Shown piece by piece: positions 1 through 11,716 of a DNA stretch of 64,000 nt. The stretch is from Rusavskia elegans (Eukaryota > Ascomycota > Lecanoromycetes > Teloschistales > Teloschistaceae), in assembly GCA_011316305.1 (NCBI GenBank), contig SAUG01000087.1, forward strand, positions 62,001 through 126,000. Reading direction: 5' to 3'. The position numbers were made by a program, and so were the translations under genes. The number at the start of each line of letters is the position of its first letter. Positions within the stretch are counted from its first letter, which is position 1. The notes beneath the pieces are model-generated. The model saw only the letters and a program-made list of their open reading frames with translations, was not told where the DNA came from and ran no database searches.

Positions 1-102
1 GGGTGCGATTGTACTCTACGGCTCTGCTCCCCCACAAACCGGAGTACACAATGTAATAATCGAGCAGCTAACTGTTCAATCAATCGATCAATCAATCAGT
101 CA

Positions 103-3100
103 ATGGAGGGCCGAGAAGCTGCATTGACGGACACGGAACATCACACAAAATTCACTATGTCGTCGTCAACAAACAACGAAACCCCTTCACTGGCAGACAA
201 CATGAACCAGCTCTCTCTTGCTTCTACAGACGCATCAACAAACAGACTGCCTCTTGCCACTACTGCTACAACACCGCACAATCAACATGCATCACCATCC
301 GTCACGCCGAAACCACCACCTAGATCCCTCGGAAGAACCCCAAGCTCAAATAGCATCAGCGCCAGCGAGCGCACTGCGCCCCCTGTCTTGAACAGGAAAG
401 CATCCTACAGCTCTCTACAAGGAGCCAGTGGAAGCGCCATACCGCCACGCTCACCCGCTCTTCGAAGAACCTCGTCAAACGTCTCCCTAAATCAGCCTAC
501 CATGGCACCAAGATCCACTCTACCAACACCAGCTGAAGAACCGGAGAAACCACCATCCACCGCAGCCTTCGTTGCAAGAGAATATTTTGGGCGGGAGCTG
601 GAAGTTCACCAGGAGGGTTCAGGGGCCGATCACAGTCACAATACCGTTGTCATACTCCAGGATGACTGTTACGGTCACCGTTATTCTCGCCCGCGAACTT
701 CAAGAGCTAGCTTAGGAACCATTGTGGAGCGTCCCGAGCGAATACATGCTTCCATCCTAGGTTTGGCTACAGCTTACGTCCGAGCTGGAGGACGCCATTG
801 CGACGGTCACGCCGCACCCCATCCGAAAAGAAAGGTTGGCTTGTTGGCCTCCATGCCGTTCCGTATCCATAAGACCCGTCGGCGAATCTCGTTGACATCA
901 CAAGCCGCTGCGAGCGTTCACGGCGCTCAATGGATGAGCGAGCTGAGCACAATGTGTGACGCCGCCGAGTCAAAGCTCGCTTCGACTGGCAAGGAACTTT
1001 CAAGACCTCCGTCCACTCAACAAACGAGTGGGAAAGGCAGCGCCGACGGAAACAAGCTTCATGAAGGCGACCTTTACCTTTGCTCAGGCTCATTGGAGGC
1101 TCTCGAAGGGGCAATAGGGGGGGTATGCGAAGCGGTTGACTCAGTCTTCAGAGACGGTGGACCAAGCCGGGCATTCGTCTGCATCAGGCCGCCAGGTCAT
1201 CACTGCTCGGCTGATATGCCCTCGGGGTTCTGCTGGGTCAACAATGTCCACATTGGTATCAACTATGCCATTAGAACCCACGATCTTACCCATGTCGCGA
1301 TCATAGACTTCGATCTCCATCATGGCGATGGCTCGCAGTCTATTACTTGGGCACATAATGCCAAAATAGCCAATATGCCTAAGAACACTCCACAGGCAAA
1401 GCGGACAGCCATTGGCTACTTCAGCTTGCACGATATCAATTCTTATCCCTGTGAGATGGGCGATGAAGACAAGGTCAGAAATGCGAGCCTCTGCTTGGAA
1501 AATGCGCACGGTCAAACGATATGGAATGTTCACTTGCAGCCGTGGAAAACAGAGGAAGAGTTCTGGGAGTTGTACCGTGACCGGTACACAGCCGTCTTAT
1601 CGAAAACAAGATCTTTCCTACGTCACCATACAGAACGGATCCGACAAGCACCCTTACATCCCCGGCCCCGAGCTGCAATCTTCGTCTCTGCAGGATTTGA
1701 CGCCAGTGAATGGGAAAGCCCCGGCATGCAAAGACATCAGGTTAACGTACCCACCGACTTTTACGCTCGATTCACTCGCGATGTTGTCGCTATAGCTGAC
1801 CAAGAGGGCTTGGGAGTGGACGGTAGGGTGATCAGTGTCCTTGAGGGTGGCTACAGTGATCGAGCCCTTTTGAGCGGCGTGCTCAGTCACATCAGTGGGT
1901 TGACAGCAGTTGAGGCTTCTAGCTCAAGGCCAACAACCAGCAATGGCTTGGGACATGAGATGAGTCAACGCCTCGGCAAGCTTGAGATCAATGGACATGT
2001 GAGGCATGGGTCGGGCAATTCACACGTGCAATCCAACGAAGCTCTCGACCCTGACTGGTGGGCTCTCCATCGCCTAGAGGAGGTCGAGCGACTCGTCAAT
2101 CCGCCTGCTCCAGCTGGTGCTCCGAAGAAAGTCAGGAGTGCTGTTCCGCCTACATACTCGTCTGCTACCCAGTCATATATGTCGAAGGTTGTTTCTCCGC
2201 CACAGTACCGTCGCTCGCTTTCGGGATCCTTAAATTCGTACATCACTTCGATGCCTACCAGTCCTCGGGCACCGAGCCCTCCGCCGCCGCCAGTAGATTG
2301 GGCGACTGCTGCCCATGAGTTGAGTAAGCTGTTGGTGCCATCAGGCCGGCAGACGCTGAGCTGCAAGCCTGAGGATTTGAACGCGGAAGCGACGCGAGCA
2401 CGCCGTGATCTTCAATCCACCATTGGCCTGCCGGTAGAACTGCCGGCAAAAGATGGCAAACGAATGCAGCTTCGAGACAGGAAGGCAAAACCACCCAAGT
2501 ACGCGTCCGAGGAAGAAGTAGAGAAGCCCATGTCACGAGCCAATCGCCGCAAAACCATCGCCGATGTCACGACGTTGCCTAAAGAAGGGGATGATATTCC
2601 ACCACTGTCAGCTGCAATAGACCCCCAAAAGGCGGCCAACCCCAAGGCGCGACGATCCAGTATGGCTTCGAGTGCCGGATCTATCAATGGGGCTAGGTCG
2701 TCTTCGTTGAGCTTCGCATCTTCAGCTACCGTCCCGCCCGTCGAAGACCCAGAGACAGTCAATAAGAGCCGTGCTTCTAATACATTCCGAGCTGACCCAG
2801 CGAAACCGCGCAACTCGAAGCCAAAGCCACCTATTCCACCGATGCCTTCAGCTCCCCACGGGACTCACAGACAATCTCATAACACTGCTTCTAATGATAA
2901 TTCATCCGAGCCTTTGGCCGAAAACGGCGATCTCAAGAAGAGAGATGTTGATCAACTGGCTTCGGGAATGACAAAAATGAGCATAAAATTGGACGTCCCA
3001 TCCAAAGAAGAGCAGAAGATCCGAGAAGCAAAACGGGCTCAGGTAGCGCCTCGAGGAAGGCCAAAATCTACGGGCACCAAAAACACTCCTGCAGCCGCTA

Positions 3101-3801
3101 TGAAAACCGAGAAAGCTTCTCACAAGACCGTGGAGAATCCTGCTAAGATCGCAAAAGACAATAGCAAAATCCGAGCTAAGGACTTACTGTCTCTTAAGGA
3201 GGCTGCAAAAGATGTCAGCTCGGCGACAGCAGCCGGCCCAGCTGCCATTCAACCCGAGAATCATGACCCAGCTGAGCTTCAGATCGTGTCTCCAGCTCCC
3301 CCTAAACCAGGGCCTCCGTCGTTCTCTCCACCAAGTGCACCGGTCATCGCTGCAACAGCCCCAATTCCCGAGACCGCCGATATGCCTCCACCAATAGGTT
3401 TTCAAAAGGAATCAGCGTCCATGCCCAGGGTGGCGGACACTCCCTCCGATCTACCCTCGCCGCCAACGCCGCTACTAGAACCTACTACAACAACTGCAAC
3501 GCCGAAACATACAAAACAAAATCTCCCCGTATTTACACCCACATCATCGATCGTGTTTGGCAAACCGTCGACACCAGGTCATTATATCGAGCAGAGTTTT
3601 GCAACTCAGTCTGGCCTTGGCCATCCTTCCGAGGGAGAATGCTTCAATCGGGATAGAGTTGACCACCCAGACGCCGCTCCGGGCAAGGCTAAGAGCAACT
3701 TTGATTCGCAAGCAGCCCAATTCCCGCCAGGTCAGAGAGGTATGCACAGCGATAAGCAGGAAAAAACACAGGATATCTTCGATGTACCGGAGACACCGTA
3801 A
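103..3801 (+). CDS. HOS3: HOS3-type histone deacetylase
   Basis: Zn-dependent class II-type histone deacetylase of the fungal HOS3 group, expected to remove acetyl groups from histone lysines. It is a single exon of 1232 codons. The deacetylase domain spans roughly residues 160-620: RPPGHH at 362-367 (catalytic His pair), DFDLHHGDG at 402-410 (zinc-ligand Asp and His), SAGFD ending at D533 (second zinc Asp), then LEGGYS. The N-terminal 150 residues are Ser/Thr/Pro-rich, and the roughly 600-residue tail is disordered and rich in Pro, Lys and Ala. A second ATG at 157 (MSSSTNN) is an equally good start. HOS3 proteins are known for long extensions outside the domain. The next gene converges from the minus strand. 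The family call is firm; the start is uncertain. Confidence 0.93.
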   Translation: MEGREAALTDTEHHTKFTMSSSTNNETPSLADNMNQLSLASTDASTNRLPLATTATTPHNQHASPSVTPKPPPRSLGRTPSSNSISASERTAPPVLNRKASYSSLQGASGSAIPPRSPALRRTSSNVSLNQPTMAPRSTLPTPAEEPEKPPSTAAFVAREYFGRELEVHQEGSGADHSHNTVVILQDDCYGHRYSRPRTSRASLGTIVERPERIHASILGLATAYVRAGGRHCDGHAAPHPKRKVGLLASMPFRIHKTRRRISLTSQAAASVHGAQWMSELSTMCDAAESKLASTGKELSRPPSTQQTSGKGSADGNKLHEGDLYLCSGSLEALEGAIGGVCEAVDSVFRDGGPSRAFVCIRPPGHHCSADMPSGFCWVNNVHIGINYAIRTHDLTHVAIIDFDLHHGDGSQSITWAHNAKIANMPKNTPQAKRTAIGYFSLHDINSYPCEMGDEDKVRNASLCLENAHGQTIWNVHLQPWKTEEEFWELYRDRYTAVLSKTRSFLRHHTERIRQAPLHPRPRAAIFVSAGFDASEWESPGMQRHQVNVPTDFYARFTRDVVAIADQEGLGVDGRVISVLEGGYSDRALLSGVLSHISGLTAVEASSSRPTTSNGLGHEMSQRLGKLEINGHVRHGSGNSHVQSNEALDPDWWALHRLEEVERLVNPPAPAGAPKKVRSAVPPTYSSATQSYMSKVVSPPQYRRSLSGSLNSYITSMPTSPRAPSPPPPPVDWATAAHELSKLLVPSGRQTLSCKPEDLNAEATRARRDLQSTIGLPVELPAKDGKRMQLRDRKAKPPKYASEEEVEKPMSRANRRKTIADVTTLPKEGDDIPPLSAAIDPQKAANPKARRSSMASSAGSINGARSSSLSFASSATVPPVEDPETVNKSRASNTFRADPAKPRNSKPKPPIPPMPSAPHGTHRQSHNTASNDNSSEPLAENGDLKKRDVDQLASGMTKMSIKLDVPSKEEQKIREAKRAQVAPRGRPKSTGTKNTPAAAMKTEKASHKTVENPAKIAKDNSKIRAKDLLSLKEAAKDVSSATAAGPAAIQPENHDPAELQIVSPAPPKPGPPSFSPPSAPVIAATAPIPETADMPPPIGFQKESASMPRVADTPSDLPSPPTPLLEPTTTTATPKHTKQNLPVFTPTSSIVFGKPSTPGHYIEQSFATQSGLGHPSEGECFNRDRVDHPDAAPGKAKSNFDSQAAQFPPGQRGMHSDKQEKTQDIFDVPETP

Positions 3802-4291
3802 CAGAACAAAATCAGAGGCACTTAAAAGTTATATGTATACCAGAATGTGATGGTCTCCTTGGCGATTACGTTTCACGATCTGATAGGCGTATGGGGCCGG
3901 ACGAGGAATATTTGTGGTTTCACAGTCGATACCCCATAGAGCAACTATTCATCGAAAATGAGCGGGTCTCAAGTACGTACTTTTCTCATGAATGGAAAGT
4001 TCTGCTCTACTACCATATACTGTTTTTCTCCATCTTATACACATGCCCCGTGTGCGCTTTGTATAATAAAACCCAACATACCATGCTGAACGCAGTGGAA
4101 AATATGACAAAACTCGGCATATGCGGCAGATCTTTTCCTCCTTATCGACGCCTACATACACCATTCACATTTCTCGCATCCAGCATGGTCAACACGCAGA
4201 AAAGGCTACATCTCGGTCCTACAGCACAAACATAACCACACACGCCCCGCTCCCTTACTTACTCATCTCACAACCATCACCATCCATCCAT
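3802..4291. other. Convergent intergenic region
   Basis: About 490 bases lie between the stop codons of the deacetylase (+) and chitin synthase (-) genes. It should hold both 3' UTRs. I see no conserved reading frame or structured RNA in it. Confidence 0.5.
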
Positions 4292-7200
4292 CTACCCCTT
4301 CCCCAAACTACTCCCCAAACTCGCGCCCGAAAAACGACTGGTGCCCAAAAAGCTAAACTTACTACTGACCTTACTGCCCGTGTCACTGACCCAATCCGGC
4401 ACCTTCACCTTCCCAATCTTCATCCTCATGCGTCCCTCCGCAATTATATGCACGATATTAATGATTCCGAAAGCGCTGCTGCCCAGGGCTCTGAAGATCG
4501 CCACGGCGGCGACAGACCACAGGATGAATTTGAGGTAGAAGTTATCCGCCACGTCAGTGCTGCTGTAGGCTTCGCTGACGGCCATGGCGAGCACGGCGTT
4601 GGCGACCATCCAGGCCACAACCATGTAGGTGCGGACGGATTTATAGTAGTCTTCCTGCTGCTGGGCCTCGCTGACCGAGTCCTTTGCTACTTCGAGGCGA
4701 TCGCGGAGGTTGCGGAGGGCTTCGTCGTAGCCGGAGTCAATGTCGAGTTGTTCCGAGGGCATTTCGAGTTCGACGGTGTTGCCCTTTCCGGAGACGGCGG
4801 CGCCGAGGTCGATGTGGATTACGTTGTCGCCTTTTGTGCCCCAGGTGACGTCGTGGGTGTTGCAGAAGGCGTAGACCTGGAGGGTGCAGATGTATGAGGG
4901 AAGGAGGGCGAAGTATTGGGCTGAGGAGGTGAACATGTGCCATGGGTCGAGGTAGAGGAAGGACATGATGAAGTAGAGGCCAACGGTGGAGGCTGTGGAG
5001 ACGACGAGGTTGGTGAAGAGGTTGTTGCCGAGTTTGAGGCTCGTCGTTGGCGCTTTGAGTTGGAGGATTACAATGTAGAGGGCCGCGAAGGTGGTATACG
5101 CCATTATGATCGAGTAGACGATTATGCTGGACATGAACATTCTCTTGGCTCTAGAAGGGCAGCAGCTAGGTCAGCGATCCGTGTTCTGATAGGGTATTGA
5201 AACTTTGATATGCGCTTACCCCTGAGGTCGGTTACCCATGGAGAGGATGAATTGAGTACAGATCAAAAGTACACAGGCGAAACGGAGAATGGTGAATATG
5301 ATGAGACCTATTTTATGGCCGAACGGGTCGAGCTTGGGATCTGAAAGTGAACCAGCGACAAAATAGAAAGTGAGGTAGAAATTCGCCTGTCTCGGTCAGT
5401 ACTTTCTCCAGTCAAAGCTGCTATCATATTACGAACCAGAGAGAAATATGTGAAAGCCAAGCTGATCAACTGATAGACGAATTCGATGTGCAGGAGAACC
5501 TTCCGCCAGATCGTATGGTCCGTCGTCCACACTTGCTTGAAATGGACGAGCGAATACACGGCGGCAAAAAAGGCCCCGTTCAGCCATCTCCGGCGCTGGG
5601 AAATGAACTCAGGTACAGCATCTATAATGTCAGCCGATCCTTACAAAGACTAATCTTTGGTACATACCAGGTACGTCGGTCTCTCCTGTAGCACTCTTCA
5701 CGTATTTCAACACCCACCGTTCGTCGCGTTTGGCCACCAACTCCCAACACAGGATACGATCCTCTGCAAGATACATATTGGCAGTGAAAACATCTGCATC
5801 TTGACCATGCAGGGTTTCACCCTTGAAATACTGGCTGAGAGGACCATGCCCCGTGACATCGTTTTGTAGTGCATAGTATCTGTAGGCACTCAACGCACCG
5901 GGGAGAACCGTGATATAGCCGAAGACAGATTCTAATGGCTTGTCCAGGATGTTTGACATCTTATATTCGAAATTCTGTGACGCGACCAATGGATTCAGCA
6001 AGCCAAGCCAGCCCTTTCCTTTGGCCGCCTTGATCTCTCCACAAGCACCTGCAACATTTGAATCGGTATCGAACGCCTTCCATAGGTGATATAGGGAGTC
6101 TGGACCTGGCTTCGTCCCTACGTCGAGGAGAATACAGACGTTGGGGCTTAAAGCCTTACCGAAGGCGTTGAAGAACCATCGGTGAGAGTTGAGTTTTTTC
6201 TGGTTCTTTTCCTTCAAGCAGAAGATCATTTGACACGGTACGATACCTTTCTCTGCCCCTTTGAATTTCAAGTCGGCATCCAAGGAGACCTGGGTCGTGT
6301 ATTCGTAGACATGAGCCGTCACTTCTTTCTGATTGACCAAGTTCTTCGCAATGCCATCCTGATAGACTCCCATTGCGGCAAGTGCATCAAGGGTTCGCGG
6401 GTGGACTTTCCGTCTTCCATCAGAAACGATACAGACGACAACCTTCTGCCATCCGTCTTTGCCCCATGTTCTAGACTTCGTCCGCGAGCAGAAGTGGGCA
6501 ATATTCCTCATCACGCCATGCATCGTCCGCGTGAAATCGATCTCATTCTCGTTGTACATGGTCACACATATGAAGAGTTCTGTATCTCTTGCTGTATTAC
6601 CTATGTTCTGCCTCAACTTGTATCCTCTCAAAGTGAAATCATCAGGATCGCATGTTACTGCCGTGTATCGCATGTGGGTAAATTCAATTTCATCTCTTCT
6701 CGGCAGAAAGCTGTACAGGATGGTTGGGATTTTGCACTCCAGGATCAACTCTCCATTTATGAGTCGCACTTCCTTCTTGGCCATTTGGGCATGTCGAGCT
6801 CCTCGCCTTCGCTCTTGTTTCCCGGTAGGCGCAGGGCCGTAGTGCTCATTGTCCTCTCCCATAGGGTAAAGGTCTTCCGTGAAGGTTGTCTGCGATTCAT
6901 ACGATTCGAAAGACTTCAGACTGGGTCGAGTTTCGCCAGTCGAAGGCGCGAAAACATCGTCTGCATCCTCTCGCAAAGAAACAGAACTGGAGTCCCTGAG
7001 ATCATGAGATGCGCGACTGGAAGCTGCAGGACCCGAGAAAAGTGGAGCAGGTGGAAGCGGACGTCGCGGGCTCCCACCATGCCTTGAAGATGGTGATCCA
7101 GGGCGCGGACTCCCATTCAGATCAGCTGGTTCGTATGGAATGCTTGATGGAGGTGGACGAGAAGACTCGGAGGACGTTCGCGACAGAGTTGATGTCCGCG

Positions 7201-7771
7201 CCGGAGAAACTCGACTTGGACTGTAGGGTACGTATGGAGGCGCATTGCTCAGTGGAGGCGGGATGTTGGGGGCTGTGTCGAGAATGGAGGGAGATTGAGG
7301 ACGGGAATGTGATGAGAGCGACGAATGATAGGAGGATCGTGGTCGGACTGGTCTAGAAACATCTGGAGGTGAGCTATGAATCTTGAATTTTACACGCGCG
7401 GTGGCCCGACGCTTGGGGGTATTAGGGGATTTGCCAGGGGATTTGCCAACTTGAGCTTTTGAAGACGAGTTGGACAAGCTCGACTCGGCTTCATCCTGAC
7501 CGTGGTGAAACAAGTCACTGTGATCAAAGGACTCATTTGCCTTGAGGGTGCCATTGACCGCCTTACGTCTTGGTCTGACGTGAACGGCCGGGGGTTGAGA
7601 AGAAAAAACATACGGGCGCTGCTCGGTTGAATCATCCGAGCTCAACAGGCGCATGGTGGACCCATTGTTAGGGAGGTTGGTAGGGGTATCATCGTTGCGT
7701 GCATCCAAGTACGAAGGGGGTTCGCCCATATGTCCCTTAGGAGCGCCGTTTGGGGTTAACGGACGAGACAT
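4292..7771 (-). CDS. Chitin synthase (class I/II type)
   Basis: Processive plasma-membrane glycosyltransferase that polymerises UDP-GlcNAc into cell-wall chitin. Exons are 7771-5668, 5621-5437, 5386-5220 and 5150-4292, giving 1104 residues; introns are 46, 50 and 69 nt. The first 330 residues are Ser/Pro-rich. The chitin synthase N-terminal and catalytic domains follow, with [35 protein letters not shown] and [10 protein letters not shown]. The QRRRW catalytic signature is at the start of exon 2, right after the first splice junction. The C-terminus has about six or seven membrane segments and no myosin or chitin-binding domain. [11 protein letters not shown] and [17 protein letters not shown] fit classes I/II rather than III; I cannot separate I from II. 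It shares a roughly 375-bp promoter region with MRP51. Confidence 0.93.
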
Positions 7772-8146
7772 GTTGTCCTGTTGATGATGCGCCTGGGCGT
7801 AGTCTACGCGAATTGGTTGAGTTGCGGTTATGTTGTTCGTGCCATAGGGGAATGTCTAGCTTCTCTGGCCCGGTGAATCCAAAATTGTGCGATCAGTAGT
7901 GTCGGAAAGGATACTTGCGATTCGACTGCGAGTGTCAAGATCTTGAAACAGTGTGAACTTCCATCCTCCATCTTGCAGTGGATGTCAACGGCGTGACGGG
8001 GCCGCTAGTAGTTGACCCAGCAACCGGGAGCGCTAGAACTGTCTTGTCGTGGTAACGATCTGAGATTTAGAAAGCGAGATCACCCATGGGTTCCAGACTT
8101 GAACGCAGAAGGCTCTTTCGCGAATTCTGAGGGAGGCGGCCGTGGG
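7772..8146. promoter_or_regulatory. Shared head-to-head promoter region
   Basis: These 375 bases separate the start codons of the chitin synthase (-) and MRP51 (+). They must contain both 5' leaders and core promoters. An in-frame ATG at 8012 upstream of MRP51 is judged less likely as the start, because the 45 codons it would add lack the MRP51 N-terminal pattern. I see no motif I would name. Confidence 0.45.
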
Positions 8147-9589
8147 ATGGCATCAAAAAGGCTGTCGCCTACTGCAAGCCTCCTCAAGAACTCCAGGCTC
8201 TTCTCTCTACCCCCGCCACTTCCTCGTCCGAGCCATGACTTTACAGCGACATCCAACTTCAACTCCGACACCGCGACACTACCTTATCCTACACACGCTT
8301 CAATAGAGACCACTCAGTCATCTCTTTCACGAGGTGACTGGGGACTCAAAAGACCTCTTCCTCAGAAATCTACAGCCAAAACTTCCACGCCCAGCATACG
8401 AATCGATGATATTGACTCAATCGATCACATCACCGAATTCGAATCTGCCGCCGATCATACTTTGACGCTTCAGAAATGGCAGGAAATTGGCTTGCCCATC
8501 TCGATGCCTGTGAAGCAGAGAAGTGCTTTCGTGTCCAACTCAACACTGAACACCAGAGCTACACCGCCAACAAGTGTTTTCGAGAGTACCTACGACAACA
8601 CCGAAAGGAGCGACGATCAAGGCGACGTTCGGCGATGGAAATTCAAGGGTCCGTGGCTAGCTGGGAAGACTGAAGGCGACTTTGATCTGTATCTGGAGAA
8701 ACACATCAAGCAACGTAAACTCGAGTTTAGAAACTTTCTCCATGGCCGCCTTGTCAAGGAAAGGAGGCTGGACCAACGGAGGAAAGCGCAGGAAAGCGGA
8801 GATGAATTTGATGGCCAGGTTGAAGTTACCGAAAATGACATTGACTTGTACTTGAAACAGCTACGGCACGACGAGGTTCGACTGTATATGCTGGTAGAGG
8901 ACTTTCTCGACCTCCCCATATCGGTGGATCCCCAACAAGCCGACGCAACTTTCGTCGTCATGATGGACAGCGACCAAGGACCACCCAAAACTCATCTCTC
9001 AGCTGGTTTAAGCTATCTTCGGACTGCGTCTCACATGACGAATCATCCCGTCTTAGGGCCAATGGAGGAGGAACCGCCTGTACAAGCAAGAATCCTGCGA
9101 CCTCAGTTTACCAACGCAGTCATAAAGCACTATTGTGCATTGCTGGGGGTAGGGGGAGTAGCTGCCGATGACGGGACCGTGAGGACGTCATTCAAGGACG
9201 CTCGAGAGAAGACTGGAATCCAAAGATTTGATGCGGAGACCAAAGGAGGTGCCAAATTGTGGGTTCTGCCGGATCGCGCGAGCATCGATGCTCATGGAAG
9301 ACTCAAGCTGCATACTCTACGTGTAACTCAGGCCGACGAGGCTATCTACCAGAATGTCGTGCCTGAGCCAGTAGCAGCCCAGCAAGTACCACTCAACCCA
9401 GGATTCTCGACAATGCCGCCATTAGATTCCTCGCGACCATCAAAATTGGGCAACAGCCCAGCATATGGACTACGTTTCGGTGATTCGAATCAGAATTCAA
9501 AGACAGCATCACCTCTAGACATTCCCAAGAATATCGACAATTCCATGCAGAGCCTTATAGACTTCCTGGGGCCACAACGTGGTAAATAG
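8147..9589 (+). CDS. MRP51: Mitochondrial small ribosomal subunit protein MRP51
   Basis: Component of the fungal mitochondrial small ribosomal subunit (MRP51, distantly related to bacterial S1 proteins). In yeast it is linked to translation initiation on mitochondrial mRNAs. The single-exon model has 480 residues. The start at 8147 (MASKRLSPTASLLKNSRLFSLP) is chosen because the family begins with a presequence-like SLLxxSRLFSLPPPLPRP motif. This is followed by TATLPYPTHAxIET, SLSRGDWGLKRPLP and HITEFESAADHTLTLQKWQE, all characteristic of MRP51. The middle (GPWLAGKTEGDFDLYLEKHI) and the later region also look conserved. The reading frame opens further upstream to 8012. The gene is divergent from the chitin synthase and followed by another ribosomal gene, S17. 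Confidence 0.9.
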   Translation: MASKRLSPTASLLKNSRLFSLPPPLPRPSHDFTATSNFNSDTATLPYPTHASIETTQSSLSRGDWGLKRPLPQKSTAKTSTPSIRIDDIDSIDHITEFESAADHTLTLQKWQEIGLPISMPVKQRSAFVSNSTLNTRATPPTSVFESTYDNTERSDDQGDVRRWKFKGPWLAGKTEGDFDLYLEKHIKQRKLEFRNFLHGRLVKERRLDQRRKAQESGDEFDGQVEVTENDIDLYLKQLRHDEVRLYMLVEDFLDLPISVDPQQADATFVVMMDSDQGPPKTHLSAGLSYLRTASHMTNHPVLGPMEEEPPVQARILRPQFTNAVIKHYCALLGVGGVAADDGTVRTSFKDAREKTGIQRFDAETKGGAKLWVLPDRASIDAHGRLKLHTLRVTQADEAIYQNVVPEPVAAQQVPLNPGFSTMPPLDSSRPSKLGNSPAYGLRFGDSNQNSKTASPLDIPKNIDNSMQSLIDFLGPQRGK

Positions 9590-9835
9590 AGAAATAGTTT
9601 ATGTAAATACATCACGTAGGACTCTCCTGGTAGTGACAGTCACAAGAAGCGCATACACTTTGAAGCCTTTGACAAGAGAACACAAATTTTGCTATAGCTC
9701 TGATTGATAGGCTCAGGGGTTTTCTCATTAAAAGCATAGCCCTAATCACGTGCTCACAATTTGCTAGGGCACACTCCGAGTGTAATTCAAGCAGAACCTG
9801 GATTGACCAGCGCAATCTTGTCAACCACCGCAATC

Positions 9836-10502
9836 ATGGGTCGCGTTCGCACAAAGGTACAAATGATCAAAGGGCTTCTGGATTCCGACTGCATATGATG
9901 CTAACTTATGATAGACCGTCAAGAAGTCCGCAAAGGTCATCATTGAACGCTACTACCCAAAGCTCACTCTCGACTTCGAAACCAATAAACGCATCTGCGA
10001 TGAAATCGCCATCATTGCCTCCAAGCGTCTCCGAAACAAAGTCAGTAGCCCCCAGTAATCTCTCAATGCTAGATTCCGACATCTGCAATTCATACCTCGT
10101 GCAAAGCTGAAGACCGGATTCCTGTAGATCGCCGGCTATACCACACATCTCATGAAGCGCATTCAACGAGGACCAGTCCGGGGTATCTCGTTCAAGCTGC
10201 AAGAAGAGGAGCGTGAGCGAAAAGATCAATATGTGCCTGAGATCTCGGCTTTGGACTTCACGCATAATTCGGAGAGTGGGCAGTTGGACGTCGATGGGGA
10301 GACAAAGGATTTATTGAAGAGCATGGGGGTATGTCGATGTGCTCTCCGCTGGCTCAAATGGAGCATTAGTACTTCTGGTTCAGGGCTGACATCTGCGTTA
10401 TAGTTCGACTCGATTCCGGTCAATGTTGTTGCTGTTAGCCAGCAGCAAGTCATTGAACGCCCAAGACGATTCGAGGGTGGTGGTCGGCCGCCGAGGACCT
10501 AG
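9836..10502 (+). CDS. RPS17: 40S ribosomal protein S17 (eS17)
   Basis: Cytosolic small-subunit ribosomal protein eS17. Exons are 9836-9856, 9915-10040, 10128-10328 and 10404-10502, giving 148 residues. The first exon is only 21 bases (MGRVRTK), a typical intron position for ribosomal protein genes. Exon 2 carries the conserved [25 protein letters not shown] segment (9927-10001). Exon 3 carries the [29 protein letters not shown] segment (10156-10242), and exon 4 gives FDSIPVNVV and [12 protein letters not shown]. Length and motif order match the family throughout. The four-exon structure means no long single reading frame reveals this gene. Confidence 0.96.
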
Positions 10503-10834
10503 ATACTACCCAGCGATCTTTCTGGAGCCACTCTATCAGTGAGTCGACATGCAGGTAGCACTCAATGAACACTGTGCAGTCTACAAGGTGTCGCGGAGCT
10601 CGCAAGAGCAAAGCTTGACTGCCAAGAGTCTTTCTCGATTGTTTGCTCTTCGTGGTGATCACTGAAAGCGAGGTTTCCGAGCACGGGAAGCCACGAAGAT
10701 CACAAAGATCGGTACCCATTGAAATTGGCCGCGTAATATTGATATCGACCGTAGATTTCCCCAAGGAAACGCCTGTTGTCCAATGCTCCAGGGGTATCTT
10801 CGCTACACAAACGATAATATTCTCACAGGTTCCA
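10503..10834. other. Convergent intergenic region
   Basis: The roughly 330 bases between the S17 stop and the stop of the minus-strand RTR1-like gene should hold two 3' UTRs. I see no other feature. Confidence 0.45.
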
Positions 10835-11716
10835 TCATATTGTTGGCATCAAATCTTCATCCTCCTCACGATCACCAGCTGTCCACTCCGATAGGTGCTT
10901 ACCAATGGGGATGTAACCTTCGATTGCATCGGCATGTGTACTTTCCGCATTTGGTGCAACTGGCGTAACCTGCTCTGTAAGGATATTCTCCTTTAGATCG
11001 ACAGCTACTCTTGCGGAGGCCGTGACTGTGTCGTCCTTGTCCCCTCTCTCGATTGCCAGATCCTTCATCCGTGTTACCATGGTATGCTTTGCGTCAAGCA
11101 AGTCTGGCTTCATCGTGGGTTGCGATGCTGGAGGGTCAGACTTTGGTATCTCAGATGGTCGTACGCCCTTGCTGTACAGCTCCAACGGCTCACCCGCCTC
11201 CCATTCCCTTGTCCAAGCAGGTTCTTCACTCAGCTGTACTCTGAGATACAACGCCATTCGTCCACACTCATCGCCGCACCATTTATCTAGTTCCTTAGAT
11301 TCCACGACCCTAAAATCCCTACCGGTGACTATCCTGTATTTCGAGCGCTTGTTCTGCTTCCTGTTCTCTTTCCGACAGAGGATATATCCGCATTTGTGGT
11401 TGATGTTGCGCTCTTCAATCAATGAATCGTAATCTGAGGGCTGGAAAGGTCTCAAAGCTTCCTTGACCGTTAATCGATCCACATCAGATGGCTCTGATGG
11501 AGAGGCAGTCGACGAAGTGGGAAGCTCTAATAGATTCTCGATGGACGTCTGAATAAGAGATTCGATATCTTTCCGGTATTGGATCAGGTGGGCATGGTGC
11601 AGAGCGAGTTGGCGGTTGCGGTCTTCTCGAGAGATATTTGATGGGACTGGGGAGTCTTTCGTGACGGCGGACTGTCCTTTGAGAATGGATCGAGGTGGTG
11701 AGGTTGCGGACGGCAT
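10835..11716 (-). CDS. RTR1: RTR1/RPAP2-family RNA polymerase II CTD phosphatase
   Basis: RTR1/RPAP2 proteins act on the Ser5-phosphorylated CTD of RNA polymerase II and help polymerase import and transcription. The single-exon model has 293 residues. The zinc-binding RTR1 domain is visible as an NINHKCGYILC motif followed after about 40 residues by DKWCGDECGRMALYL. This gives the C-x4-C ... C-x3-C ligand set. The region before it (QLALHHAHLIQYRKDIESLI) is the usual helical start. Near the end, GYIPIG is followed by GTAAGC, so a small 3' intron and different last residues are possible. It is head-to-head with BBC1 across 474 bases. Confidence 0.85.
   Translation of the reverse strand: MPSATSPPRSILKGQSAVTKDSPVPSNISREDRNRQLALHHAHLIQYRKDIESLIQTSIENLLELPTSSTASPSEPSDVDRLTVKEALRPFQPSDYDSLIEERNINHKCGYILCRKENRKQNKRSKYRIVTGRDFRVVESKELDKWCGDECGRMALYLRVQLSEEPAWTREWEAGEPLELYSKGVRPSEIPKSDPPASQPTMKPDLLDAKHTMVTRMKDLAIERGDKDDTVTASARVAVDLKENILTEQVTPVAPNAESTHADAIEGYIPIGKHLSEWTAGDREEDEDLMPTI

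Noticed and set aside
4121..4897. Long plus-strand frame opposite the chitin synthase C-terminus
   Set aside because: It is the antisense shadow of conserved membrane-segment coding sequence; the minus strand carries the family motifs.
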